A stretch of 6,988 nucleotides of DNA from Actinomycetes bacterium (lineage in GTDB: Bacteria > Actinomycetota > Thermoleophilia > Solirubrobacterales > Solirubrobacteraceae), in the NCBI GenBank assembly GCA_023405705.1, contig JAEXXR010000703.1, positions 1-6,988 on the forward strand, given 5' to 3'. Position numbers and translations under genes: made by a program. Shown piece by piece: positions 1 to 5,878 of this stretch (positions are counted from its first letter, which is position 1; every line of letters begins with the position of its first letter). The notes beneath the pieces are model-generated. The model did not search any database, was not told the origin of the DNA, and saw only the letters and a program-made list of their open reading frames with translations.

Positions 1-145
1 GCCGCCCGTCCGCCGCGCTGACCGGCCGCGCACCACCGCCGCTCGGCCGCCCGCGCCGGCACGCCGCGCATCGCCGCCGTCCGCTCTCCTCACCCCGCCC
101 GCGCACGTACCCGATGCCGCACCGGAATGGCGCCGTACGCCACCG

Positions 146-183
146 GTCCCTCAATTGAACGGCGATGTTTGGACATCGGGAGG
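146..183 (+). promoter_or_regulatory. Candidate promoter/operator patch with two palindromes
   Basis: This is a small AT-richer island in a very GC-rich region. It holds a perfect 8-bp palindrome TCAATTGA (151-158) and, 4 nt later, a perfect 6-4-6 inverted repeat CGATGT-TTGG-ACATCG (163-178). TTGAAC (155-160) and TTGGAC (169-174) resemble -35 boxes, but no good -10 box follows at 16-18 nt. Position and symmetry suggest binding of a dimeric regulator or a promoter for the operon. In actinobacteria urea genes are often under nitrogen control by GlnR- or AmtR-type regulators; I see no clear match to a GlnR box. The role is inferred only. Confidence 0.35.
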
Positions 184-185
184 GA

Positions 186-241
186 GATGGGAACGGGCCC
201 GTCTTCGAGACTGGCGATCACCGAAGGGCGCCGTTCCCGTC
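186..241 (+). promoter_or_regulatory. Long imperfect stem-loop in the urtA leader
   Basis: Positions 186-196 pair with 231-241 over 11 bp, with one G-U pair (188/239) and no mismatch. The stem continues after a one-base bulge (G230) as 197-200 with 226-229, then after a bulge at 201-203 as 204-207 with 222-225, leaving a 14-nt loop (208-221). That gives about 19 pairs in total. It lies 70 nt before the urtA start and has no U-run after it, so it does not look like an intrinsic terminator. It may be a cis-acting RNA element or a leader stabiliser. GC-rich DNA forms stems by chance, so confidence is moderate. Confidence 0.45.
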
Positions 242-244
242 GCG

Positions 245-307
245 GCTCCTTCGCGCTCCCCTGGCCTGGGACCGGGGTGAGGTACGTCAGCGACAACGAG
301 AGGGAGC
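245..307 (+). promoter_or_regulatory. Hairpin and possible Shine-Dalgarno-sequestering helix before urtA
   Basis: A hairpin forms between 256-264 and 272-281 (9 pairs, one bulged T at 278, one G-U at 262/274, 7-nt loop 265-271). Flanking it, GCTCCTTC (245-252) can pair with GAGGGAGC (300-307), which includes the purine-rich ribosome site of urtA: 8 pairs with one G-U at 250/302. A second copy, GCTCCC (255-260), is perfectly complementary to 302-307 but is also used in the hairpin. The arrangement would allow exclusive open and closed states of the urtA ribosome site. It matches no riboswitch class I can identify, and the function is inferred. Confidence 0.4.
299..306 (+). promoter_or_regulatory. 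Ribosome binding site of urtA
   Basis: The purine run AGAGGGAG ends 4 nt before the ATG at 311. It is a partial match to the GGAGG core and the only candidate for the urtA start, which an in-frame stop at 278-280 also limits. Confidence 0.6.
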
Positions 308-310
308 AGC

Positions 311-1570
311 ATGGGCAGACTGGGCATTGCCAGGCTCTTGGCGATCGCGTTCGCGGTGCTGGCGGCGGCGTTCGCCGTCGCGGGCTGCGGCAGCAGCAGC
401 GACGAGTCGAGCGCCGACACGGGCACGTCGGCGAGCAGCGGCGCGACGGGTGGGGACGGCGAGACGATCAGAGTCGGGATCCTCCATTCGCTGTCGGGCA
501 CGATGGCGATCAGCGAGGTGACGGTCAGAGACTCCGAGCTGCTCGCGATCGACGAGATCAACAGAGCCGGCGGCGTGCTCGGCAAGCAGATCGAGCCGGT
601 CATAGAGGACGGCGCCTCCGACTGGCCGACCTTCGCCGAGAAGGCGCAGAAGCTGATCTCCGAGGACAGAGTCGCCGCGACCTTCGGCGGCTGGACCTCG
701 GCGTCGCGCAAGGCGATGCTGCCGGTCTTCGAGCGCAACAGAGCGCTGCTCTTCTACCCGGTCCAGTACGAGGGCCTCGAGCAGTCGCCCTACATCTTCT
801 ACTCGGGCGCGACGACCAACCAGCAGATCATCCCCGGCCTCGAGTACCTGAAGGAGACCGGCGCCAGATCGCTGTTCCTCGTCGGCTCCGACTACGTCTT
901 CCCGCGCACGGCCAACAAGGAGATCAAGGCGTGGGCGGAGGCCAACGGCGTCGAGATCCTCGGCGAGGAGTACACGCCGCTCGGCCACACCGAGTACGGC
1001 ACGCTCATCTCCAAGCTGCAGGACGCGAGACCGGACGCCGTCTTCAACACGCTCAACGGCGACTCCAACGTCGCCTTCTTCAAGCAGCTGAAGGGCGCCG
1101 GCGTGACCGCCAGAGACATGCCGGTCATGTCCGTCTCGGTCGCCGAGGAGGAGGTCGCCGGCATCGGGCCCGAGAACGTCGCCGGCCACCCGGTGGCGTG
1201 GAACTACTACCAGACGACCGACACCCCGGCGAACAGAAGATTCGTCAGAGCGTTCAAGGACAGATACGGCGCCGACCGCGTCACCTCCGACCCGATGGAG
1301 GCCGGCTACGTGCAGGTCCACATCTGGGCGAAGGCGGTCGAGAAGGCCGGCAGCACCGACCCCGAAGCGGTCAAGGAGGCCGCGAGAGGCCTGACCTTCG
1401 ACGCGCCGGAGGGCACGGTCAGAGTCGACGACGTCAACCAGCACCTCTACAAGACCGCCCGCATCGGCGTCGTCGAGCCGGACGGCCAGATCAGAGAGGT
1501 GTGGGCCTCCGACGGCCCGATCGCGCCGGATCCGTACCTCAGAAGCTACGACTGGGCCGAAGGGCTCTAG
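311..1570 (+). CDS. urtA: Urea ABC transporter substrate-binding lipoprotein UrtA
   Basis: The 419-aa protein binds urea outside the membrane and delivers it to UrtBC. Residues 1-26 form a lipoprotein signal: R3 and R8, a hydrophobic stretch (9-24) and lipobox V-A-G-C with Cys26. A Ser/Gly/Thr/Asp linker (27-50) follows, then a periplasmic-binding-protein fold of the branched-chain amino acid/amide type (from about 51). Urea-type marks are [15 protein letters not shown] (55-69), DWPTFAEKA (104-112), [14 protein letters not shown] (126-139) and [12 protein letters not shown] (246-257). Length is normal for the family. The related short-chain amide binder FmdD is the main alternative, but the urease genes downstream favour urea. 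It is the first gene of the operon, with a 43-nt gap to urtB. Arginine codons are odd: 17 AGA, 1 AGG, 5 CGC, while Ile, Lys and Leu codons stay GC-ending as in the neighbours. Confidence 0.96.
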   Translation: MGRLGIARLLAIAFAVLAAAFAVAGCGSSSDESSADTGTSASSGATGGDGETIRVGILHSLSGTMAISEVTVRDSELLAIDEINRAGGVLGKQIEPVIEDGASDWPTFAEKAQKLISEDRVAATFGGWTSASRKAMLPVFERNRALLFYPVQYEGLEQSPYIFYSGATTNQQIIPGLEYLKETGARSLFLVGSDYVFPRTANKEIKAWAEANGVEILGEEYTPLGHTEYGTLISKLQDARPDAVFNTLNGDSNVAFFKQLKGAGVTARDMPVMSVSVAEEEVAGIGPENVAGHPVAWNYYQTTDTPANRRFVRAFKDRYGADRVTSDPMEAGYVQVHIWAKAVEKAGSTDPEAVKEAARGLTFDAPEGTVRVDDVNQHLYKTARIGVVEPDGQIREVWASDGPIAPDPYLRSYDWAEGL

Positions 1571-1600
1571 GCGCAGCGGAACCCGTCAGAGACGAGCGGC

Positions 1601-1606
1601 AAGGAG
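1601..1606 (+). promoter_or_regulatory. Ribosome binding site of urtB
   Basis: AAGGAG lies 7 nt before the urtB ATG at 1614, inside the 43-nt gap after urtA (1571-1613). The gap holds only a weak 4-bp hairpin (1584-1594) and no terminator. urtB is therefore the only gene after urtA that starts independently of an overlapping stop codon. Confidence 0.75.
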
Positions 1607-1613
1607 CGACTTC

Positions 1614-2504
1614 ATGGAGGTCTTCCTCTCACGGCTCTTCATCGGGTTGAGCGTGGCGTCGGTCCTGCTGCTCGTCGCTTTGGGACTGACGTTCACGTTC
1701 GGCCAGATGAACGTGATCAACATGGCGCACGGCGAGTTCATGATGGCCGGCGCCTACACGGCCTACGTGCTGCAGGGGCTGTTCAGCGCGAGCATGGTGA
1801 CGCTGGCCTTCGGGCTGGCGTTGCCGGTCGCGTTCGTGATCGGCGGCCTGCTCGGGCTGATCCTCGAGTTCACCCTGATCAGACGGCTGCACGGCCGTCC
1901 GCTGGACACGCTGCTGGTGACCTGGGGCGTCGCGCTGATGCTCCAGCAGCTGGCGCGCGACATCTTCGGCGCGCCGAACGTGCAGGTGAAGGCGCCGCCC
2001 TTCCTGGAGGGCGGCATCACCGTCGCGGGCGTGTCGATGCCCTACACGCGGCTGTTCATCATCGGCCTCGTGATCGTCGCCCTGGTGGCGATCTGGTTCT
2101 ACCTGTCGAAGTCGCCGGCCGGGCGGCGGATGCGCGCGGTCGTGCAGAACCGCGACCTCGCCGCCGCCTCCGGCGTGCGCACCCCGCGCGTCGACCGGCT
2201 GACCTTCTTCATCGGCTCCGGCCTCGCCGGGATCGCCGGCGTCGCGGTGACGCTGCTCGGCTCGGTCGGGCCGACGCTCGGCACCAACTACATCATCGAC
2301 GCCTTCCTGGTCGTGATCGTCGGCGGGCTCGGGCAGCTGCGCGGCGCGATCATCGCCGCGATCGCGCTCGGCGTCGCCAACGCCTACCTGGAGTACTGGA
2401 CCGACGCGTCGCTGGCGAAGGCGGCCGTCTTCGCGCTGATCGTCGTCTTCCTCCAGTTCCGCCCGCAGGGGCTCGTCGTCACGCGCCGCCGGGGGCTCGC
2501 ATGA
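1614..2504 (+). CDS. urtB: Urea ABC transporter permease UrtB
   Basis: This 296-aa inner-membrane permease belongs to the LivH-like half of the branched-chain amino acid/urea transporter family. It pairs with UrtC to form the channel. Hydrophobic segments lie near 7-28, 41-58, 62-88, 98-113, 147-164, 196-216, 227-256 and 268-282. The family motif FGQMNVINMAHGEFMMAGAY (29-48) is intact. The cytoplasmic loop MRAVVQNRDLAAASGV (173-188) is the EAA-like site that contacts the ATPases, and FRPQGL (282-287) is the usual C-terminal mark. Length fits a plain UrtB without the long N-terminal extension seen in some proteobacteria. Start ATG 1614 has a good ribosome site, and the stop overlaps the urtC start (ATGA at 2501-2504). 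Arginine codons are normal for the operon, with one AGA of 18. Confidence 0.96.
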   Translation: MEVFLSRLFIGLSVASVLLLVALGLTFTFGQMNVINMAHGEFMMAGAYTAYVLQGLFSASMVTLAFGLALPVAFVIGGLLGLILEFTLIRRLHGRPLDTLLVTWGVALMLQQLARDIFGAPNVQVKAPPFLEGGITVAGVSMPYTRLFIIGLVIVALVAIWFYLSKSPAGRRMRAVVQNRDLAAASGVRTPRVDRLTFFIGSGLAGIAGVAVTLLGSVGPTLGTNYIIDAFLVVIVGGLGQLRGAIIAAIALGVANAYLEYWTDASLAKAAVFALIVVFLQFRPQGLVVTRRRGLA

Positions 2505-3646
2505 GCACGGCGTACGCGAAGCTCTTCCCCGCCGGCAGCGGCCGCGGCGCCTTCCTGATCCGCTTCGGGCTGGTCGTCGTCGGCCTGCTGCTGGTCGCGC
2601 CGGCGGTGCTGAGCGACTTCCGCTTGTCGCTGCTGGCGAGATACCTCTGCCTCGCGATCGTCGCGGTCGGCATCGGCCTCGCGTGGGGCCAGGGCGGCAT
2701 GCTCGTGCTCGGCCAGGGCCTGTTCTTCGGCCTCGGCGGCTACGCGATGGGCATGCACATGAAGCTCCAGGAGGCCTCCGCGCAGGGCCTCGAGGTGCCG
2801 GACTTCATGAGCTGGAGCGGCGTCGAGACGCTGCCGGCGCTGTGGAAGCCGTTCGAGTCGACGGCCTTCGCCGTCGCCGCCTGCGTGCTGCTGCCGATGG
2901 CGGTCGCGGCGCTGCTCGGCACGCTGATCTTCCGCCAGCGGGTCCGCGGCGCCTACTTCGCGATCCTCTCGCAGGCGATGGCGGCCGCGTTCGTGATCGT
3001 GCTGGTCGGCCAGCAGGGCCTGACCGGCGGCACGAACGGCCTCACGAACTTCCAGGAGTTCTTCGGCCTCAGCCTGTCGGACCCGGCCGACAAGCGGACG
3101 CTCTACCTGATCGTCGCGGCGATCTTCCTGATCGTCTTCCTGCTCGCGCGCCAGCTCGTGCGCAGCCGCTACGGCAAGGTGCTCGTCGCCTGCCGCGACG
3201 CCGAGGACCGCGTCCGCTTCCTCGGCTACGACCCGACGCTGGTGAAGGTCGTCGCCTACGCGGCGGCGGCCGGGATGGCCGGCCTCGCCGGGGCGCTGTT
3301 CGTGCCGGTGATGGGGATCATGTCGCCGGCCCTGCTCGGGATCGTCCCCTCGATCGAGATGGTGATCTGGGTCGCGCTCGGCGGTCGCACCGTGCTGGCG
3401 TGGGCGGCAGCCGGCGCGATCATCGTCAACTGGGCGAGAACCGACCTGTCGGAGCGCTTCCCGTCCGGCTGGCTGTACGCGCAGGGCGCGCTGTTCATCC
3501 TCGTGATCGCGTTCGCGCCGAAGGGCCTGGCGGGCGTGTCGGAGGGCGTGCAGGCGAAGGCGCGCGAGCTGTGGGCGAGACGGCGCGGCGGCGACGCGCG
3601 GCCAGGTGCGGCGAAGGCCGAGAGAGAGCTGGAGGTGGTCGCATGA
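2501..3646 (+). CDS. urtC: Urea ABC transporter permease UrtC
   Basis: This 381-aa permease belongs to the LivM-like half of the urea transporter and is the partner of UrtB. It has an N-terminal hydrophobic helix (19-36) and further segments near 44-62, 66-86, 120-143, 151-170, 200-218, 247-272, 278-293, 296-310 and 325-340. Recognisable motifs are WGQGGMLVLGQGLFFGLGGY (62-81), GLTGGTNGLT (173-182) and the coupling loop CRDAEDRVRFLGYDP (231-245). FAPKGLAG (338-345) closes the membrane part, followed by a charged Arg/Ala/Glu tail (350-381). The loop at 90-120 before the middle segment is typical of UrtC and absent from short LivM proteins. The ATG at 2501 overlaps the urtB stop by 4 nt, and only a weak G-run precedes it, so translation probably depends on reinitiation. 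Four of 23 Arg codons are AGA. Confidence 0.95.
   Translation: MSTAYAKLFPAGSGRGAFLIRFGLVVVGLLLVAPAVLSDFRLSLLARYLCLAIVAVGIGLAWGQGGMLVLGQGLFFGLGGYAMGMHMKLQEASAQGLEVPDFMSWSGVETLPALWKPFESTAFAVAACVLLPMAVAALLGTLIFRQRVRGAYFAILSQAMAAAFVIVLVGQQGLTGGTNGLTNFQEFFGLSLSDPADKRTLYLIVAAIFLIVFLLARQLVRSRYGKVLVACRDAEDRVRFLGYDPTLVKVVAYAAAAGMAGLAGALFVPVMGIMSPALLGIVPSIEMVIWVALGGRTVLAWAAAGAIIVNWARTDLSERFPSGWLYAQGALFILVIAFAPKGLAGVSEGVQAKARELWARRRGGDARPGAAKAERELEVVA
3631..3638 (+). promoter_or_regulatory. Ribosome binding site of urtD
   Basis: GGAGGTGG lies inside the last codons of urtC, 4 nt before the urtD ATG at 3643. Seven bases match the 16S anti-Shine-Dalgarno complement, which supports the overlapping start. 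Confidence 0.75.
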
Positions 3647-4464
3647 GCGCGATCGCGAACGGCGCAGGCGGCGAGGCGGGCGCTCCGGCCGCCGAGGCGC
3701 TGCTGGAGGTGCGCGGGCTGAAGGTCGTCTTCGACGGCTTCCACGCGATCGACGGGCTCGACCTGACGGTCGCGCGCGACGAGATCCGCTTCCTGATCGG
3801 CCCCAACGGCGCCGGCAAGACGACGCTGGTCGACGCGATCACCGGGCTGGTGAAGCCGGCCGCGGGGTCGATCCGCTTCGAGGGCGGCGAGCTGACCGGC
3901 CGTCGCGAGCACCAGATCGTCCGCCGCGGCGTCGGCCGCACCTTCCAGACGCCGACCGTCTTCGAGCAGCTGACGGTGCTCGACAACGTCGACGTCGCGG
4001 CCAGCTTCCGCCACCGCCTCCCCCATCTGCTGCGGCAGCGGCGCGGCGTGCCGGAGGCGGTCGCCGACGCGCTGCGCGCGGTCGGCCTGGAGGAGCTGGC
4101 CGACGCGCCCGCGGGGACGCTGTCGCACGGCCAGCGGCAGTGGCTGGAGGTCGCGATGGTGCTCTGCCAGGGGCCGCGGCTGCTGCTGCTGGACGAGCCG
4201 GTCGCGGGCATGACCGGCGAGGAGCGGACCCGCACCGGCGAGCTGATCCAGCAGATCAGCGCCGCCGGCACGACCGTGCTCGTGATCGAGCACGACATGG
4301 ACTTCGTGCGCCGCTTCGCGACGCGCGTGACGGTGATGCACGAGGGGCGGATCCTGACCGAGGGGACGGTGAGCGAGGTGCAGCAGGACGAGACGGTGCG
4401 CGAGGTCTACCTCGGGCGCCCGCGCGACGCGCGCGGCGCCGGAGCGGCGGAGGTGACGGCATGA
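3643..4464 (+). CDS. urtD: Urea ABC transporter ATP-binding protein UrtD
   Basis: This 273-aa cytoplasmic ATPase is LivG-like and pairs with UrtE to drive urea import. Ordered motifs are Walker A GPNGAGKT (53-60), Q-loop FQTP with Q102, signature [11 protein letters not shown] (160-170), Walker B RLLLLDEP (179-186) with catalytic Glu185, and H-loop VIEHDMD with His217. LSHGQ followed by QWLE is typical of UrtD and helps separate it from LivG. The C-terminal part (233-258) ends in a VREVYLG motif, usual for the family. The first 19 residues are an Ala/Gly-rich tail before the ABC core. The chosen ATG overlaps the urtC stop (ATGA 3643-3646) and has a near-perfect ribosome site. The coding frame stays open upstream through urtC, but those codons lie in the wrong frame of urtC and are not a fusion. 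I see no AGA codons. Confidence 0.96.
   Translation: MSAIANGAGGEAGAPAAEALLEVRGLKVVFDGFHAIDGLDLTVARDEIRFLIGPNGAGKTTLVDAITGLVKPAAGSIRFEGGELTGRREHQIVRRGVGRTFQTPTVFEQLTVLDNVDVAASFRHRLPHLLRQRRGVPEAVADALRAVGLEELADAPAGTLSHGQRQWLEVAMVLCQGPRLLLLDEPVAGMTGEERTRTGELIQQISAAGTTVLVIEHDMDFVRRFATRVTVMHEGRILTEGTVSEVQQDETVREVYLGRPRDARGAGAAEVTA
4449..4456 (+). promoter_or_regulatory. Ribosome binding site of urtE
   Basis: GGAGGTGA is an 8-nt perfect complement of the usual 16S 3' end. It lies in the urtD tail, 4 nt before the urtE ATG at 4461. It decides the start in favour of the overlapping ATG and makes urtE likely to be well translated. Confidence 0.8.
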
Positions 4465-5234
4465 CGACGGCGGTGAAGACGAAGGCGGCGACCGCGACGG
4501 AGGCGGCGCCGCTCGCGCCCGGCGTGCGCGAGGACGACCTGCTGCGGGTCGAGGCGGTGCAGAGCGGCCACGGCTCGACGCAGGTGCTGTTCGGCGTCTC
4601 GCTCGGGGTGCCGCGCAACGGGCTCTGCTGCCTGATGGGCCGCAACGGCGTCGGCAAGTCGACGCTGCTGTCGACGGTCGTCGGGCTGCTGAAGACGCGC
4701 CGCGGGCGGATCCTCTTCGATGGCGAGGACGTCTCGCGGATGAAGCCCTACGAGCGCGCGCGGGCCGGGATCGCGTTCGTGCCGCAGGGGCGCGACTGCT
4801 TCCCGCAGCTGACGGTGATGGAGAACATGCGCGTCGTGCAGGAGGCGCGGAAGGACCTGCCGCGCTCCGGGATCGACGACGCGCTCGACCTCTTCCCGCG
4901 GCTGAAGGGCCTGCTCGACCGCCCCGCAGGCTTCCTCAGCGGCGGCCAGATGCAGCAGCTCGCGATCGCCCGCGCGCTCGTGACGAAGCCGCGCCTGCTG
5001 CTGCTCGACGAGCCGACGGAGGGGATCCAGCCGAACATCATCCTCGAGATCGAGGACGCGATCGCCCAGCTGAAGGGCAGCTCCGGGATGTCGATCCTGC
5101 TCGTCGAGCAGTACGTCGACTTCGCGCTGCGGCTGGCCGAGCGCTACGCCGTGATGGACCACGGGCACGTGATCGACGCCGGCGACACGGCGGCGCTGGA
5201 GGACGGGCACGTGCGGAGACTGCTGGCCGTATGA
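4461..5234 (+). CDS. urtE: Urea ABC transporter ATP-binding protein UrtE
   Basis: This 257-aa cytoplasmic ATPase is LivF-like and is the partner of UrtD. Motifs are Walker [10 protein letters not shown] (60-68), Q-loop FVPQGRD with Gln109, signature [15 protein letters not shown] (159-173), Walker [17 protein letters not shown] (179-194) with Glu184, and VEQYVDFAL (215-223). The H-loop position holds Gln217 instead of His, which is normal for LivF/UrtE proteins and implies the two ATP sites are not equal. [12 protein letters not shown] and GRNGVGK are typical of UrtE. A 26-residue Ala/Thr/Lys tail precedes the ABC core, longer than in many relatives. Start and stop both overlap neighbours (ATGA 4461-4464 and 5231-5234), so the transporter is chained directly to the urease genes. 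One AGA codon occurs, near the end. Confidence 0.96.
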   Translation: MTTAVKTKAATATEAAPLAPGVREDDLLRVEAVQSGHGSTQVLFGVSLGVPRNGLCCLMGRNGVGKSTLLSTVVGLLKTRRGRILFDGEDVSRMKPYERARAGIAFVPQGRDCFPQLTVMENMRVVQEARKDLPRSGIDDALDLFPRLKGLLDRPAGFLSGGQMQQLAIARALVTKPRLLLLDEPTEGIQPNIILEIEDAIAQLKGSSGMSILLVEQYVDFALRLAERYAVMDHGHVIDAGDTAALEDGHVRRLLAV

Positions 5235-5878
5235 AGCTGCCGCCCTCAGACGTCGAGAAGCTGCTGCTGTCGGTCGCGGGGATGGTCGCCCGCGACCGCC
5301 GCGCGCGCGGCGTGCGGCTCAACCACCCGGAGGCGGTCGCGCTGCTCTCCTGCTGGGTGATCGAGCGCGCCCGCGACGGCGACGCGACCGTCGAGCAGCT
5401 GATGGCCGACGGCCGGCACGTGCTCGCGCCCGAGGAGCTGATCGACGGCGTCGCGGAGCTGCTCGACGAGGTGCAGGTCGAGGCGACCTTCCCGGACGGC
5501 CGCAAGCTGGTGACCCTGCACCAGCCGGGCGCCTCGGCCGCGGCGCCGGCCGGGGACGACGCGCAGGCCGCGCGCGTCGTCCCCGGCGAGGTCGTGACGG
5601 CGCCGGGCTCGATCGCGTTGGCGGTCGGACGCGAGCGGCGGACGGTGACGGTCGTCAACGACGGCGACCGGCCGGTGCAGGTCGGCTCGCACTTCCACTT
5701 CGCCGACGCCAACGACGCGCTGCGCTTCGACCGCGACGCGGCCCGCGGCTTCCGGCTCGACGTGCCGGCGGGGACCTCGGTGCGGTTCGAGCCGGGACTG
5801 GCGCGGCAGGTCGAGCTGGTCGCGCTCGGCGGCGCCGGCCACGTCGCCGGCCTGCGGCTGCGCGAGGTCGTCTCGTGA
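5231..5878 (+). CDS. ureAB: Urease gamma-beta fusion subunit
   Basis: This 215-aa protein joins two structural subunits of urease, which hydrolyses urea to ammonia and carbamate. Residues 1-100 are the gamma subunit: [29 protein letters not shown] (23-39), ARDG (47-50) and [15 protein letters not shown] (83-97). A linker rich in Ala, Gly and Asp (101-113) follows. Residues 114-213 are the beta subunit: VVPGEV (116-121), [15 protein letters not shown] (143-157), [18 protein letters not shown] (164-181) and VRFEPG (184-189). Fused UreAB is known, for example in Helicobacter UreA (about 238 aa). This one lacks the C-terminal extension that helps the Helicobacter enzyme form a dodecamer, so a simpler trimer is likely. 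The ATG overlaps the urtE stop; only a weak GGAG 12 nt upstream (5215-5218) is present, so coupling to urtE is likely. The stop overlaps ureC. Confidence 0.95.
   Translation: MKLPPSDVEKLLLSVAGMVARDRRARGVRLNHPEAVALLSCWVIERARDGDATVEQLMADGRHVLAPEELIDGVAELLDEVQVEATFPDGRKLVTLHQPGASAAAPAGDDAQAARVVPGEVVTAPGSIALAVGRERRTVTVVNDGDRPVQVGSHFHFADANDALRFDRDAARGFRLDVPAGTSVRFEPGLARQVELVALGGAGHVAGLRLREVVS

Larger units (their letters stand above)
1..310 (+). other. Non-coding region and 5' leader upstream of urtA
   Basis: No convincing gene is seen here. All frames are affected by extreme GC, and the open stretches give low-complexity Arg/Pro/Ala-rich translations with no recognisable family. Positions 1-126 are almost pure G/C with no motif I can name. 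Positions 151-178 are the most AT-rich part and carry two palindromes. Positions 186-281 can fold into two stem-loops just before the urtA start. An in-frame TGA at 278-280, with no ATG or GTG between it and 311, means urtA cannot begin further upstream. The far left may be the flank of an upstream or divergent gene, but nothing shows this clearly. Confidence 0.7.

Noticed and set aside
1..71. Possible divergent gene starting with ATG at 71 on the minus strand and running off the left edge
   Set aside because: Only about 23 low-complexity codons are visible, with a purine run at a poor distance (about 13 nt). Other minus-strand frames are equally open.
184..310. Guanidine (ykkC-type), c-di-AMP (ydaO) or glutamine riboswitch in the urtA leader
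   Set aside because: Parts such as GGGGTGAGG look vaguely similar, but the conserved loops and joining motifs I know for these classes are not found. A covariance-model scan would settle it.
1584..1594. Small hairpin CGTC-AGA-GACG between urtA and urtB as an attenuator
   Set aside because: The stem is only 4 bp with no U-run. It is too weak to act as a terminator or processing barrier on this evidence.
127..1650. Long open frames on both strands overlapping urtA, including starts at 127 and 165 on the plus strand
   Set aside because: They are frame shadows of urtA with Arg-rich nonsense translations. No upstream peptide with a good ribosome site and a stop before urtA was found.
2683..3642. 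Possible fusion of an upstream segment to UrtD, because the frame is open before 3643
   Set aside because: The upstream part lies in the wrong frame of urtC and has no domain signal. The ATG at 3643 has a near-perfect ribosome site and the protein length is then normal.
5109..5111. Gln instead of His in the UrtE H-loop as a damaged ATPase
   Set aside because: VEQ at this site is the usual state in LivF/UrtE proteins; the partner UrtD keeps its His.
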